DNA from: Hawksworthiomyces lignivorus
Lineage: Eukaryota; Ascomycota; Sordariomycetes; Ophiostomatales; Ophiostomataceae
NCBI GenBank assembly: GCA_002917075.1
Contig: NTMA01000039.1
Coordinates: 479,313 to 543,312 of the forward strand
Length of the DNA stretch: 64,000 bases
Direction: 5' to 3'
The translations under genes and the position numbers were made by a program. Every line of letters begins with the position of its first letter. Within the stretch, counting starts at the first letter, position 1. This document shows positions 12,801-23,434 of this stretch, one piece after another. The notes beneath the pieces are model-generated. The model did not search any database. It was not told the DNA's origin and saw nothing but the letters and a program-made list of their open reading frames with translations.

Positions 12801-13777
12801 TTGCAGTGCTGCATACCGAACGACCTCGGAAATCCAGGGACCGGGCAAGTCTGGGTGCAAATCTTTTTTTAGTCGTCATCCACATATCATCCACATATCA
12901 TCCCCGCCGCTCAGCGTTGATCCTCTCTTGTTTTGCCGCCTCTGATCCTAAAGAGAAACAAAACGGCTACCAGCTTTTTACGACGAACCCTTTTCTGTTC
13001 CTCGTTATTGGCTTACTCGCTTTGTTCATTCTAGACGCCCTATTATCCAACTTTTATCACCACCCTTCTCTCTATTTTTTTTTTTTTAGGTCTCTACTTT
13101 CTCAGCCTCCAGTGTCCTGCGTCAAGTCGTGTTCTGGTCTTCAGCTTTTCTCGCACGACCTGAATAGGACTTTCTCATAATCGCCCTTGCCATTATTTTG
13201 CTATGTTAAGCACTGGTGCCTCGGCAACTTTCGAACCCTGCTCTCGCGTCTATTTCTCTTGGATATCCCTTACCCGGGAAAAGAGAAGTTTCAACAAAGA
13301 GCAATTAAACAATCAGCAAAGCGGGAAGCGTCAAAGAGAATTATTACAACTTACCGGGAATTCGGAATTTTAGCTTGCCAGCTCAAACAAAGGCGCAAGT
13401 AGCTGTCATCTAATTCCAGAAAGAGAGCGTGCTGCCTTTATCAGCGCCCTCCTCCATATACGCCTCTGCGCCCCATCAAACCCAGCCATCACGGATTCTC
13501 AAGCATCGTCAAACCAAATCCAGGGCGAGAGGAGAGCTTGCGCCACTGTTCACGACATCGCTTGCTGCAATTCTTCCTCTCTGTGGACTGCGGATTTCTC
13601 TACCCGCTCGCCCCTCCCTCTGGAGGCGGACGGGACGGGCGCACTACAGCATTAGGTCTGCAAGAGAAGGCCGTGAACAGCTCCTTCACCTGCGGCATTT
13701 ACATACACCGCCTGGGAATAGGACTCCTCGACTTTAACTGCGAATAGTACCGTCACTGTTACCTCGGCGCTTCCACC
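6809..13777. other. Gene-poor spacer of 7 kb
   Basis: This is the largest stretch without a supported gene. The longest open frame, 8155-8799 plus (214 codons), is Cys-rich, matches no family I know, and has no splice or leader context that argues for it. From about 12,100 to 13,400 the plus strand becomes strongly pyrimidine-rich, which looks like the promoter and long leader of the membrane-protein gene at 13,778. Short TACTCCGTA motifs occur at 7723, 9498 and 11204. A tandem 12-mer (ATCCACATATC-type) lies near 12,880. No transposon domain, terminal repeat or tRNA was seen. Confidence 0.5.
13203..13373 (+). promoter_or_regulatory. Possible upstream ORF (56 codons)
   Basis: An ATG opens a 56-codon frame ending in TAG about 400 nt before the rhodopsin-domain gene. 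A second frame of 69 codons (13538-13747) ends 30 nt before that gene's ATG. Either could reduce translation of the main frame if the transcript starts upstream of them. No transcript data exist here, so this is inference from position. Confidence 0.35.
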
Positions 13778-15583
13778 ATGGTTCTCTACTCCAGCCCGCC
13801 GCCGCTCGAATCCTTTTCGGAGGTCAAGCCTACGTTGCTGGTGTGCTGGTGGATCACTGTCTTCTGTTTCATAATTATTCTTCTTCGGATAGGTGGCCGA
13901 TATATTCGTTCTGAGCGCCTCTTTGTGGAGGACCGTACGGTTGCTCTGGCGATCATTCCACTCTTCCTTCGTATGGGCTGTGTGCATGTTATCCTCATCT
14001 TCGGTACCAACAATGCTCAGTTCGACAACGTTGATCTGTCTCCCGAAGTCATCCACCAAAAATCCGTTGCTAGTGGCCTTGTCCTCGCTAGCCGCATCTT
14101 ACACGTTGCGACGTAAGTACTGCTTCCTCTGCAATGTTGCTGTTAGAGAAAAAAAAAAAAAGCATTATGACTTTCGGTGAGACTGACCTATTCTAGTTTG
14201 TGGATTCTCAAAATTACCATTCTTGAGTTCTTCAGGCGGCTCAGTGACGCTTTGTCAGAACGCTTCTCTCAAGTCGCTCTCGTATTTATTCGCATGACCT
14301 TGGTAGTGACATTTGTCGCCATCATCATCAGCGACCTTGCCGAATGCCACCCTTTCAGCCACTACTGGCAGGTCCTACCTGACCCGGGCGGCCAGTGCCG
14401 ACAAGGCTACGCTCAGCTGATTACCGCGTCTGTTTGCAACATCTTCACAGACCTGCTCCTGGTCCTTTTCCCGATACCTATCATCTTTTTCAGCCACCAA
14501 TCTATAAAGCGCAAGTTTCAGCTTATCCTCCTTTTCTCATTAAGTCTAGGCGTTGTCGGTGTGACAATATACCGCATGACACGCGTCATCGGAGAGCATG
14601 GAAACCAACCGCTCCGCTCGCTTCTTGCTTCTGTTGAGCTTCTTTTCGCTACCACCGCTGCCAATGCCCTTGTTCTGGGATCATTTGTCCGTGATCGCGG
14701 TGTGAAAAAGAACAAGTTCAAGGTGGCTTCTGTCGTAGACTCGGCAGACCGAGCCAGCATTGCTCGGTCACGGCGACCTACAGCAAACCAATACTGGGGC
14801 AGCGATGAAGATTTGGTGCGCGGCCTTGGATTGGGTGTGCGCGCAGATCTGCGTGACGCACATGATGCCTTTGTTGATGATGAATCTAGCAGTGGTGGCC
14901 CAGCTGGAACAAGGAGCGTGCGACCGGCGCCTATTGTGAAGATTGACGATGCCGAGAGCGAAACGATGAAAGAAGACGTGGAGCAAGGAAGTAGCCACGG
15001 TGGTGACGATCACGGTGTTGGTGATCTTACGTCATGGCAGTTCCCTGAGGAGCGACGCAGAAGCGGCGCGACGAACAGCGCCCAGAGTGGACAGAGTGGG
15101 TTTAGCGGATTCAGCGGACAGAGTGACGACGACACCCTCCTCACTAGAGATCCGCTCAGCCTGTCGTCGCGCAACAATTCTGCGTCGACACCTCGAAAGG
15201 TGTCTTTTTATGACGCCGGCGGCCTTCTCAGTGGCGGCCACGAGTTCGTCAGTGATTCACAACAGAACAATATCGGGACTGGCCTCCTTTCCCCCGATGC
15301 GCCGTCTTCAAATCATAGCTTGCCCCCTTCTCCTGCATATACCGCAAGCGGTCATGGTTTCCGTCGCGGATCCACAGCATTGTTGCAAGATCTAGGTGGG
15401 CTGTTGGGTCCCCCGACATCGCGACTGCGGCAGAGGTCAGACGGTCGATCGCCGTCACAGCTTCAGAGCGTGCCACAAGAATCGCCTTTTGAATCGCCCC
15501 ATTCGCCATCACCAACCCGATATAATACTCAGAGCGGAGCCGAAGACATGACGCTGATGGATCCTGGCGGGCTCCTTAACTAA
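13778..15583 (+). CDS. Fungal rhodopsin-domain integral membrane protein
   Basis: The exons are 13778-14112 and 14197-15583 (1722 nt, 573 aa); the intron is GTAAGT...TTCTAG with a GACTGACC branch-like site. The start ATG sits in CACCATGG, a good context. Residues about 1-300 form seven hydrophobic segments, including CWWITVFCFIIILLRIGGRY, FVAIIISDLAECHPF, DLLLVLFPIPIIFFS and LLASVELLFATTAANALVLG. This is the pattern of the fungal rhodopsin-domain family, related to the transmembrane part of Pth11-type receptors. There is no CFEM domain. Residues about 310-573 are a hydrophilic Ser/Gly/Asp-rich tail with GFSGFSGQS-like repeats, probably cytosolic. GC content is lower than in neighbouring housekeeping genes. 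Ligand and pathway are unknown. Confidence 0.85.
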
Positions 15584-17118
15584 CACTAGGCTAAACGAGT
15601 GACCTCCACGCAGCCGTTATATAACTCCTGGCTTTTGCTTGATAATAGCAGCTACATCAGAAGACTTCTTCTAAAGCCAGAGGCATTCTATCTTTACGAA
15701 ATTACACTATGGACACTCCATATTCACCCTTTGCGACGATGACTAATTTATCGAATTGGCAATGACTGATGATATCGAAACGGCTCTTTTTACGAACAAA
15801 ATATAGATCGGTATGGGAACATGTTCGTCTTGAGACTATCGTGTTGGACCGCAGGCAGGTTCAAGCAGATGGCTTGATCATGGACGCTTTCATATCTTGC
15901 GTAGTCTGACCAGAGGCAGTCCTTATATCTTGTTCTCCACTGGGGGATTTTTGTTTCTTCCACTATACCCGGTCTGCTACGGCCCTGCGATCTAATTAAT
16001 TTTTTTATCTTACTGTATATATCCTATTGTTTCTCGTACTTCACCCCTTTTTCTGCTTGTGTCGGTGTATCATTATGAGAGACATCCGGTTCACTTGGAA
16101 GCAACTGGAATCTATAAAAAAGAAAATACCTATACATAATCAAACATATGCACCAAAAAAACTTTTTTTTAATTGAAATCGAATTATGCTCTTAGTTTTT
16201 GTGGTATACTGGCTAAATTGTTCATGTTTCTGTTGCTCCGTATTGTTTCTTTTGCTTTTGTCCATCCTCGGTGTCTTTGTCCTACGAGAATTTTGTGTTT
16301 TGTCCACAAACTCCCCCACACGGCCTTAATTCCAAGGGGATCTGCATGCGTTTTTAAGCTTGCAGCTTGTGCCTTGCTTGACTCACAGACATACCTGCAT
16401 AGATGCAGAGATGGTGGGAACAGAAGAGATTTTTCGACTAGAGGGCTTTGACGATCGCAGATATTTTATCACCTTGACCGAGGCTGTCCGCTTCTCATGT
16501 TTTCGCGTGCTTTTTTTTTTTCTTAACACAGCCTGTCTGGCGAAAAGCTGCACAAAACCCATGACTGAGATTGCCACTGCTAGTACTCAGAATCCTTTTT
16601 TTTTTTTTTTTTTTTTTAAATTCTCGGTGACCGTATGGCATGGCGCTGCTAAAAAAGGGATAACAGCGGCAAGGACGCTGAAGCAAAAAGGCAAAGCACA
16701 AAAGCCAATGAGTCCTTATTTCAGGTGTTAGCCCCTAGTTTGTGCGACCACACGTGGCCGATCATTGAAGCACTGCACTGCGCTGGTGAGCTCCTTTGGC
16801 CACATTGTGTTCTGTCTCAGGGATGGGAACAGACATGGTAATAGCGGGTCATCAAACAATGCCATTCTCTTCTACTGTGACAAAAAGGTGTAAAGACAGA
16901 CAAACGCCAAAAATGAAATATGAAGGCACCCTTCTTCAACCAGACAAAACATCCAGAACCCTCCCTGTTTTAGCCTTGCCATTAGATATAGGAAACAAAA
17001 CAGTAAGGGAGTAAAGAAATAAACATAAACCCTGTCAGAAAGATAAAAACGCCCATGAAAATACGATAGAGGTTCTCCCTATTTTTCTGGCATGCCCCCC
17101 CCTCCTTCTTTTTTGCTT
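15584..17118. other. Intergenic, convergent 3' ends
   Basis: This AT-rich spacer has many homopolymer tracts, including about 22 T at 16596-16617 and a T run near 16511. TATATA and AATAAA-like signals close to both gene ends suit 3' processing. The frames 16173-16451 and 16360-16731 have no recognisable content. Confidence 0.5.
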
Positions 17119-18090
17119 TTATACACACAACCTGTAGCTGGCATACCGGCCGGCAGTCTCACTCGTCCGGATGATCTTGACAACTTGACCGCGCTTTAGA
17201 CCTAAGTACCGCGCCACAGGGTCCTTCTGCTGGATACGCGGCAGCTGTGTCTCCTTCAGGCGGTACCGGGCGAGCAGCGCCGTCTTCTCTTCTTTGCTCA
17301 GCACGACATGGGTGGGCACCAGCTCGTGGTGGGTGATGTTGACCAGCAGGTCGTCTTGTATGAAGCACTCGATCTGCGTGTACATCATGGTCGCGTTGAT
17401 CACCTTGCGCGCCTGCGCGCTCAGCGCGCCCTGCGTCACCATGATGCCCGCACGGAATGAGTGCTCGTCGCAATGCTGCACGAACCGCTTGATCTCCTTG
17501 ACACCGATCTGCGTCTCCGTCATGAACTCGACCCAGACCGTGCCGCACTCAGGCGCGGGATCAGGTCGTGCGGCGGTCGGCGGCGGCGTGAACTTCTTGA
17601 TCATTGTCTCAGACGGCCGTGCGGAGAACTGCATCTTGGCTCGACTATTGCCAAAAAAAAATAAAGGAAGTTCCGAATGTCAGCAAGCGAACTGTCTCAA
17701 AGTGTCCTCTGCAGCTCACTATATCTCCAGTGTGCTCTTCCTCTATTCTTCGTCCTCATCTTCATCGCCCATCATCACAGCCATCGCTCTCGGCACCCAT
17801 CATTGTCACATACTCTGGTGTTCCATCCGGAAGAGTGAACTTGTTCACGAATTCGTCGAAGCTAATCTTGACCTCGTCCTCGGCCAGCTCGTAACCCTAG
17901 ACTCAGGTGTTAGAAATCCACCGCAACCCAAAAGGGAAAAAAAGGGAACGCTCAGGGCACCCAGGTCTTCCACTAAAAAAAAACGCACCCGATCTTGGCA
18001 CATCTCATGAACGGTACGCCATGCCCGCCAAAGCTTACGGAGCTCGCGCTGCTTTGCCGGGTCCTCGTCTCCGCTCGGCGAGTACGACAT
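17119..18090 (-). CDS. RPB5: RNA polymerases I, II and III shared subunit RPABC1 (Rpb5)
   Basis: Rpb5 is common to all three nuclear RNA polymerases and sits at the downstream jaw. There are three exons: 18090-17989, 17896-17814 and 17644-17119 (711 nt, 236 aa), slightly longer than yeast Rpb5. Exon 1 gives the N-terminal helix (LWRAWRTVHEMCQDRGYEL). Exon 2 gives AEDEVKISFDEFVNKF, and exon 3 begins RAKMQFSARPSETMIKKF. The conserved C-terminal assembly domain is present with HHELVPTHVVLSKEEK, LPRIQQKDPVARYLGL, GQVVKIIRTSETAGRY and the terminal YRLCV. Introns are GTGCGT...TCTAG (92 nt) and GTATGT...CAATAG (169 nt). The gene is divergent from the Bfr1-like gene across 1.06 kb. Confidence 0.95.
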
Positions 18091-19153
18091 CTCGTCTGTA
18101 GATGGGCTGAGCTTCTCCTTTTCGGTATCGTATACGCCTCAAGCTTTACCCTCCTTCCGAGTCGGCGTTTTGTCCACCTCAGTGTCTCTCGCTCTTTGTC
18201 CACGCGAGTGGTCTCGTCTCGATCGAAGCGCGTCTCAAAAGAAGGGGAGGACCAATAAAACAGAAGAGACACGACTGGCGCAGCCTCCTGTAGTGCGCAA
18301 TAGAAAGAGATCTTCGGATATTCGTTGTCGTCGGTGATTCGTGGTGGTCCTTGGTGGTGACAGGCTGGAGCCGGGGTAGAGAAAAAAGAAACGCTTGACG
18401 ACGAAGAGGTAAAAAGGCCCTTCTGCCACCTTCCAATTCTGCCTTTCGTTGCTGATAGAAAAAAAAGTTCTAGAGATAAAAAGGAAAGACCCACCCATAG
18501 AAGAGCTTGGCCAATCACGTATGGTTTGTCATTCGCTCTCTGATTTTTGGGGTTACCAAACCCACTTTAACCTTTGCGCACGGACCATGGCGCCAGCCGC
18601 TCTTTCTCTCTGTCTCTCAAAGTCTCTCTCAAGCAAAGTCGGCGAGTTAGTTATTGCCAGTTATCCCTCCCAAATATATGTACGCTATAATATAACGCTA
18701 AGAAGGTAACGTACGCACTTAAAAAAAATTAATACAGGAACGACCCGAAAATAATGAAATAAAAAAATACCAAAAATACAAAAATTAAAAAGGTGCAGCA
18801 GAGAAACGAGAGAGAAAGGGACAGATTTGCTTCCCCACGCATCGCCAGTTACGTCGCTGCAACAACGTCTCAATTGGCCTCTCGTGTAGCTTTGAGGCGA
18901 AAAGGCGCCCCCCCAGTCCATTGTTTACTTTTCTTGCTCAATTTCTTTCCTTACTTCTCTCTTCTTTCTTGTTCCTCTTCTTCGCTCTCGGTCTGTGTAT
19001 CTGGCTATCTGATCGAAAGCTTGGCTGCTTCATTTTCTTGTTTCTTCCTTTCCTTTTCATTTCGCCGTCGTCTCGTGGTATCCCGCAGCTTTATATTCCG
19101 TCACGGCTTGATCAATTTTTCATATCTCTTTTGCCCCCCTGCTCCAATTCACC
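18091..19153. other. Divergent promoter region, RPB5 / Bfr1-like
   Basis: The region holds the 5' flanks of two divergently transcribed housekeeping genes. From about 18,930 to 19,080 the plus strand is strongly CT-rich, typical of fungal leaders near transcription starts. An A-rich tract covers 18,720-18,790. No coding frame is credible. Confidence 0.55.
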
Positions 19154-20887
19154 ATGGCAGACACCGCCGCACCAGCTGACAGCACCTCTGCTGCGGCTTC
19201 CCGCCCTGTGAAGCCCGACGAGGCGGTTTACCAGAAGGCTCTGGAGAAGGCTGAGAAGGAGCACAAGGACGTCATGACCCGCTTTGTAGGTGGTCCCTTC
19301 TCCTCCAATCTTTTCTCCAACGGCAATGAAGAAAGAAGCAGATATGCCTTTCCGGCAGGCATAGCGTGCGCCTTGGTCTGACGAGCGGGATATGTTCACT
19401 TTTTTTTTTGTTTTACTGACTCTTTTGTCTTTTCTTCTGCTCTGCCTTTCTAGAACGCCATCAAAGCCAAGATCGAGATTGCCCAGCCGAAGAAGGATGG
19501 CGCCCCCTCGCCGGTCCAGAAACGGCGGCAGGAGCTGATTGCGCAGCTCAACGAGATCCGCCAGAAGCAGGCCGGCAGCAAGTCGTCCCGGACGTCGAAG
19601 CAGGACCAGATCAAGCGCCTGGATGAGCAGCTGCGGAGCCGCATCGCCGAGCAGAAGGCCGCCCGCGGCAAGGTGGCGTTCAAGTCCGTCGAGGACCTCG
19701 ACAACCACATCCGGCGGCTGGAGGAGAAGGTCGACGGCGGCATGATGCAGCTGGTAGACGAGAAGAAGGCCCTGGCCGAGGTGACGAACCTGAAGAAGGT
19801 CCGCAAGAACTTCACCCAGCTCGACGCCCAGGAGAAGCAGATCACCGACCTGCGCACCCAGATCAAGCAGATCAAGGACAGCCTCGACGACCCGGAGAGC
19901 AAGGCCCTGAGCGAGAAGTACAACACCATCCAGGCCGAGCTCGACACCATCAAGGCCGAGCAGGACGGCGTCTACAAGAACCTGTCCAGCCTGCGCGACG
20001 AGCGCACCAAGCTGCACAACGAGCAGCGCGAGAAGTTCGAGGCCATCCGCAAGATCAAGGACGAGTACTACGGCCAGAAGAAGGCCTTTGCCGCCTTTGA
20101 GCGCGAGGCCCGCAACAAGGCCTGGGAGCGCAAGCAGGCCGAGCGGGAGCGTATCGACCGCGAGCGCAAGAAGGAGCGCGCCCAGCGCCTGCTCACCGAG
20201 GCCAGCGACCCCGCCTACCTCGACGAGATCCGCCGCGCCCGCAGCCTGCTGCTCTTCTTCGACCCCTCCGCCGCCCCGGCCCCGGCCGCTGCCGCCAATG
20301 ACGCCGCTACCGGCTTGGGCGCCCAGGCCACCCGCAAGGTCGACGACTCCGGCCTCAAGGGCACCCGTCTGGTGCGCAAGGAAGACCGCGACGACGACTA
20401 CCTCCCGGCTGCCAAGAAGTCGGGCGGCAAGAAGGGCAAGAAGGCCGGTGACGCCGCTGCGACCGGCAAGGGCTTCAACGTCCCCCCGTCCGTCATCGAG
20501 GACTGCGCGTCGATGGGCCTCAACCCGCCATCCAGCCCCGCCGATATTCCGGACGTCGTAGAGAAGATTAAGGCCAAGCTGGCGCACTGGGAGGCCGACC
20601 AGTCTGCCCAGACACAGCGGGTAAGTTGTGCATCTTCCACGCGCGTTTCTGACCATGTCATGGTGATTTGTGCTGACGCCTCGTTTTAGAACATTGAGAA
20701 GGCCAAGAAGGAAATTGAAAAGCTGGAGAAAGAGGAGGAGGCGGCTGCTTCCAACGGCGCCGTCAACGGCAAGAAGACCGACGAGGACAAGGCTGTTGCG
20801 GCCGTCACGTCCGACCTGAAGGAGAGCTCGCTCGAAGAGAAGAAGGGCGAGGAGACCAAGGAGGCAAAGGAAGAGACCAAGGCATGA
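19154..20887 (+). CDS. BFR1: Nuclear segregation / mRNP protein Bfr1-like
   Basis: The exons are 19154-19285, 19454-20620 and 20690-20887 (1497 nt, 498 aa). Introns are GTAGGT...TTTCTAG (168 nt) and GTAAGT...TTTTAG (69 nt). The start is in CACCATGG. The product is almost wholly charged coiled coil (about residues 60-260, with KSVEDLDNHIRRLEEKVD, KKVRKNFTQLDAQEKQI and ERKQAERERIDRERKKERAQ), followed by a Lys-rich linker and an acidic/Lys tail. In yeast Bfr1 associates with polysome mRNPs at the ER and with Scp160, and affects ploidy and secretion. The match rests on architecture and the SVEDLDxxIxxLE motif. Very long antisense open frames over this gene are an effect of its codon use. Confidence 0.88.
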
Positions 20888-22569
20888 GGCGTAGGAAATG
20901 AAGGAGCGAAGGGAGAAAGAGCCTCTATTAGTAAAATGGTGGCCGGAAAGCACTCCTAGGAGTCGGTCGTCTCTTCCTCGCTTCTGTCTCTTTGCACACC
21001 ATCTCCTCTCTGGCCGTTCAAGCCTTGCCTTGTCTTTCTTATTTCTCTCCTGTCTCTCTCAACACGAAGCTTCCCCCATTGCTTCTCACGTTCTTTTCCA
21101 TTATACATATTATAACATCACATTTTTTTTCTTTTCTTTTTATTTTGTTAGCTTGCATAGTTTACGTTTGTTATTTATTTCGGAGAGGCTTCAGCGAAGA
21201 GGCCAAAACAAAGGTGGAAAAATGGAGCCCTCTTCTGGATTTCTCTTTTTGCGTGTTGATGGGTTACATCAGAATTTCTATAGCCAGGGCAAAAGAAGAC
21301 AAAAAACGGAATTTTATGAAGACTGATAAATGCAATCTATTGTTGTTTTGTCTCCGGCTTAGCCTTTTGCGCCTTTCTTATGCTGTTCTCCGGACTGGAA
21401 CTCGGAAGAACTTATCAGCGCCCACACATGGGCTTAAAACTGACATCATGAAGCAGCAGCCAAACAGAAGCCTCTGCACATCTCCTCAGCGTAAGCCTAT
21501 CGCTTTCACATGTCTGGCCATTTCTGAGCCTTGTTGATCGTCCACATACATATATATATCAGTTTCTCACATATGCCGTCGGGCTGTCGAAGAGCAAGTT
21601 GGGCATTCATGCGTATTAGCTTGATCCCGCCCTGCTTGTCTCAGCTGAACAACAAGCCACTAAAGTGTACAATGTTAGAGAGACTAGAATGATTTATAGC
21701 CAGCCTCAGTCTTAATGATAATTGGCCGTTTTCACTATTAGGTTTTTACGTCTGCCAAGGATAACGGCAGTGTAGAGGAAGATAGAAGGGGAACACGCAA
21801 CTTCCAAAGCCTATTCCTCCTCTTCTATGGCTTCTGTGAACGTTCATGAATAGAGGAAGGCGTAAGATGAAATTGATTTTTGAACTTCAATACCATAAAT
21901 CATCGACCGTACGCTGTCTAATTATCGACGATATAAAAGATATGCCAGACGGATTGCCTAATATCATGTTATAAATTTTCACACGTTCAAAGGTGCTGAT
22001 ATATCTAAACACATTAGTTGTGCTACATCAGATTCAGGTGAAAAATATATGTAGATTTTTTGTTAAAACAAAAAAGCCATGGAGACCAAAGCCAATATCA
22101 ACCAAATTTACTACCGCCTTGACTCCTGAAATCTAACACAGTATAAAAACGCAGCAAGAACCGAGACGCAACCGCACCTTTTTTCAGGAGATTGAAAAGA
22201 GGGTAACGTAAAACAACAAAGCGGCCAACGCGATACAATTTTCCTATCCCGTTTCTTCTACCAGAGCCAAATACAAATTGCCATGCTAGAAGATTGCTGG
22301 GGAATATCAGGGATGAATAAAAATGGATTGCTCGCAGAAGAAATAATAAAAAAACCCCAAAAATTTCCTCGCTTTGAATGCATGCATATAACGGGAAGAA
22401 ATATCGTCATCTCGTGATTATCGTCATGAAACGTGCAGAAGTTTTGTGCCAAGAATTAAGAGGCAAAGTGATCACAGCCCGGATGGCTCAAGAGATTCGG
22501 GGAAAAAAAGGAAAACAATGTTGGTGGTAATTGAGCCGGAGCTGATCTTCGATCTTCCGCCAAGCATAA
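20888..22569. other. Intergenic, convergent 3' ends
   Basis: The first 400 nt are CT-rich and may include the 3' UTR of the Bfr1-like gene. From about 21,650 to 22,400 the spacer is notably AT-rich, with no open frame of note. No repeat or RNA gene was recognised. Confidence 0.5.
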
Positions 22570-23434
22570 TTAATATGGCGGATAGTATGACGACGGCGGC
22601 GCCGGCGGTGGCTGTCGGAATCCGGAGCGGCGGTCTCGCGGGACAGGTGTCCGCCGGTCTAACGGTACCATGCGTTCAGATGGTGCGGCTGGAGGCGGTG
22701 TTCGTCCTCTCGGAAGTGCTTCTCTCGCGTGCCCGTATACCATACCAGAATTAGGAGGAGGAGGAGGAGGGCCTCCTACAGCGCCAACGCTGCCTCCACC
22801 ATTGGCAATCGCAGTCGCGGGACCTCGCCGGCCAGCCTTACGGGACCCAGAAAGAGCTCTCAGGGGGGGGTCGCGAACAAGCGGATCGTCATCGGCCGGC
22901 AGCGTTAGTTCGACGAGGCCGTAATAATATTCTAGTACTTCGGGGTATCGCTGAACGGACGACTGCCAGTCCTCGTCAATTCCGCGCTTAAATGCCGCTT
23001 GGGCAGTTGAAACTTCAGTCGGATGTGGCTGGGCATGATAGTAGTGAAAAGCCTGTGCCCTGATGCGCTCCATATGCGCCTCATGGGCTTGCAGTCGTCG
23101 GTCCTTGAGTAAAGAAAAATATTCCAGAATATAATCGCGAGCATGCTCTCGTACCCATACCCTGGCGAAGCCAGAGTAGATTAGCAAGCCGTTCTGCTTG
23201 GCGACAAGATGGGAGTGTAGCCGTCCTAGAAAATTCCAAAGAAAACAATAGATACCTTATATCGTCGTAAATCGACTGCATCATACGCGTCTCGGCCTGG
23301 CGCAAGGCAACTTCGAGACCGCGAGCCTCGCAGTCACAGGCTAGGCTAGCCGGTGCATGGCATATGGCACAGTCCGGGTCCATTCTGATGACAACCTTGC
23401 GAGGCTTGTAGTCCCGGTAGTCTTTGGTATACAT
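22570..23434 (-). CDS. Conserved hypothetical protein with Cys-rich N-terminus
   Basis: Two exons, 23434-23256 and 23161-22570, give 256 aa. The intron is 94 nt (GTATCT...TTCGCCAG). Residues about 1-60 carry YRDYKPRKVVIRMDPDCAICH and ASLACDCEARGLEVAL, so four or five Cys and a His could form a small zinc site. Residues about 60-150 are a helical, Tyr-rich segment containing HARDYILEYFSLLKDRR and GIDEDWQSSVQRYPEVLEYYYGLVELTLP. The C-terminus is Pro/Arg-rich and disordered. I recognise it as a conserved fungal hypothetical protein but know no function. The CT-rich strand upstream (23.5-25.6 kb, read on the minus strand) probably contains its promoter and leader. Confidence 0.8.

Noticed and set aside
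2196..13777. Possible transposon or RIP-degraded region
   Set aside because: No transposase or reverse-transcriptase fragments, terminal repeats or extreme AT bias were seen; the minisatellite alone does not indicate a mobile element.
19112..20953. 613-codon minus-strand open frame
   Set aside because: It lies antisense to the well-supported Bfr1-like coding sequence and arises from its GC-rich codon use; its product is low-complexity Leu/Val/Gly.
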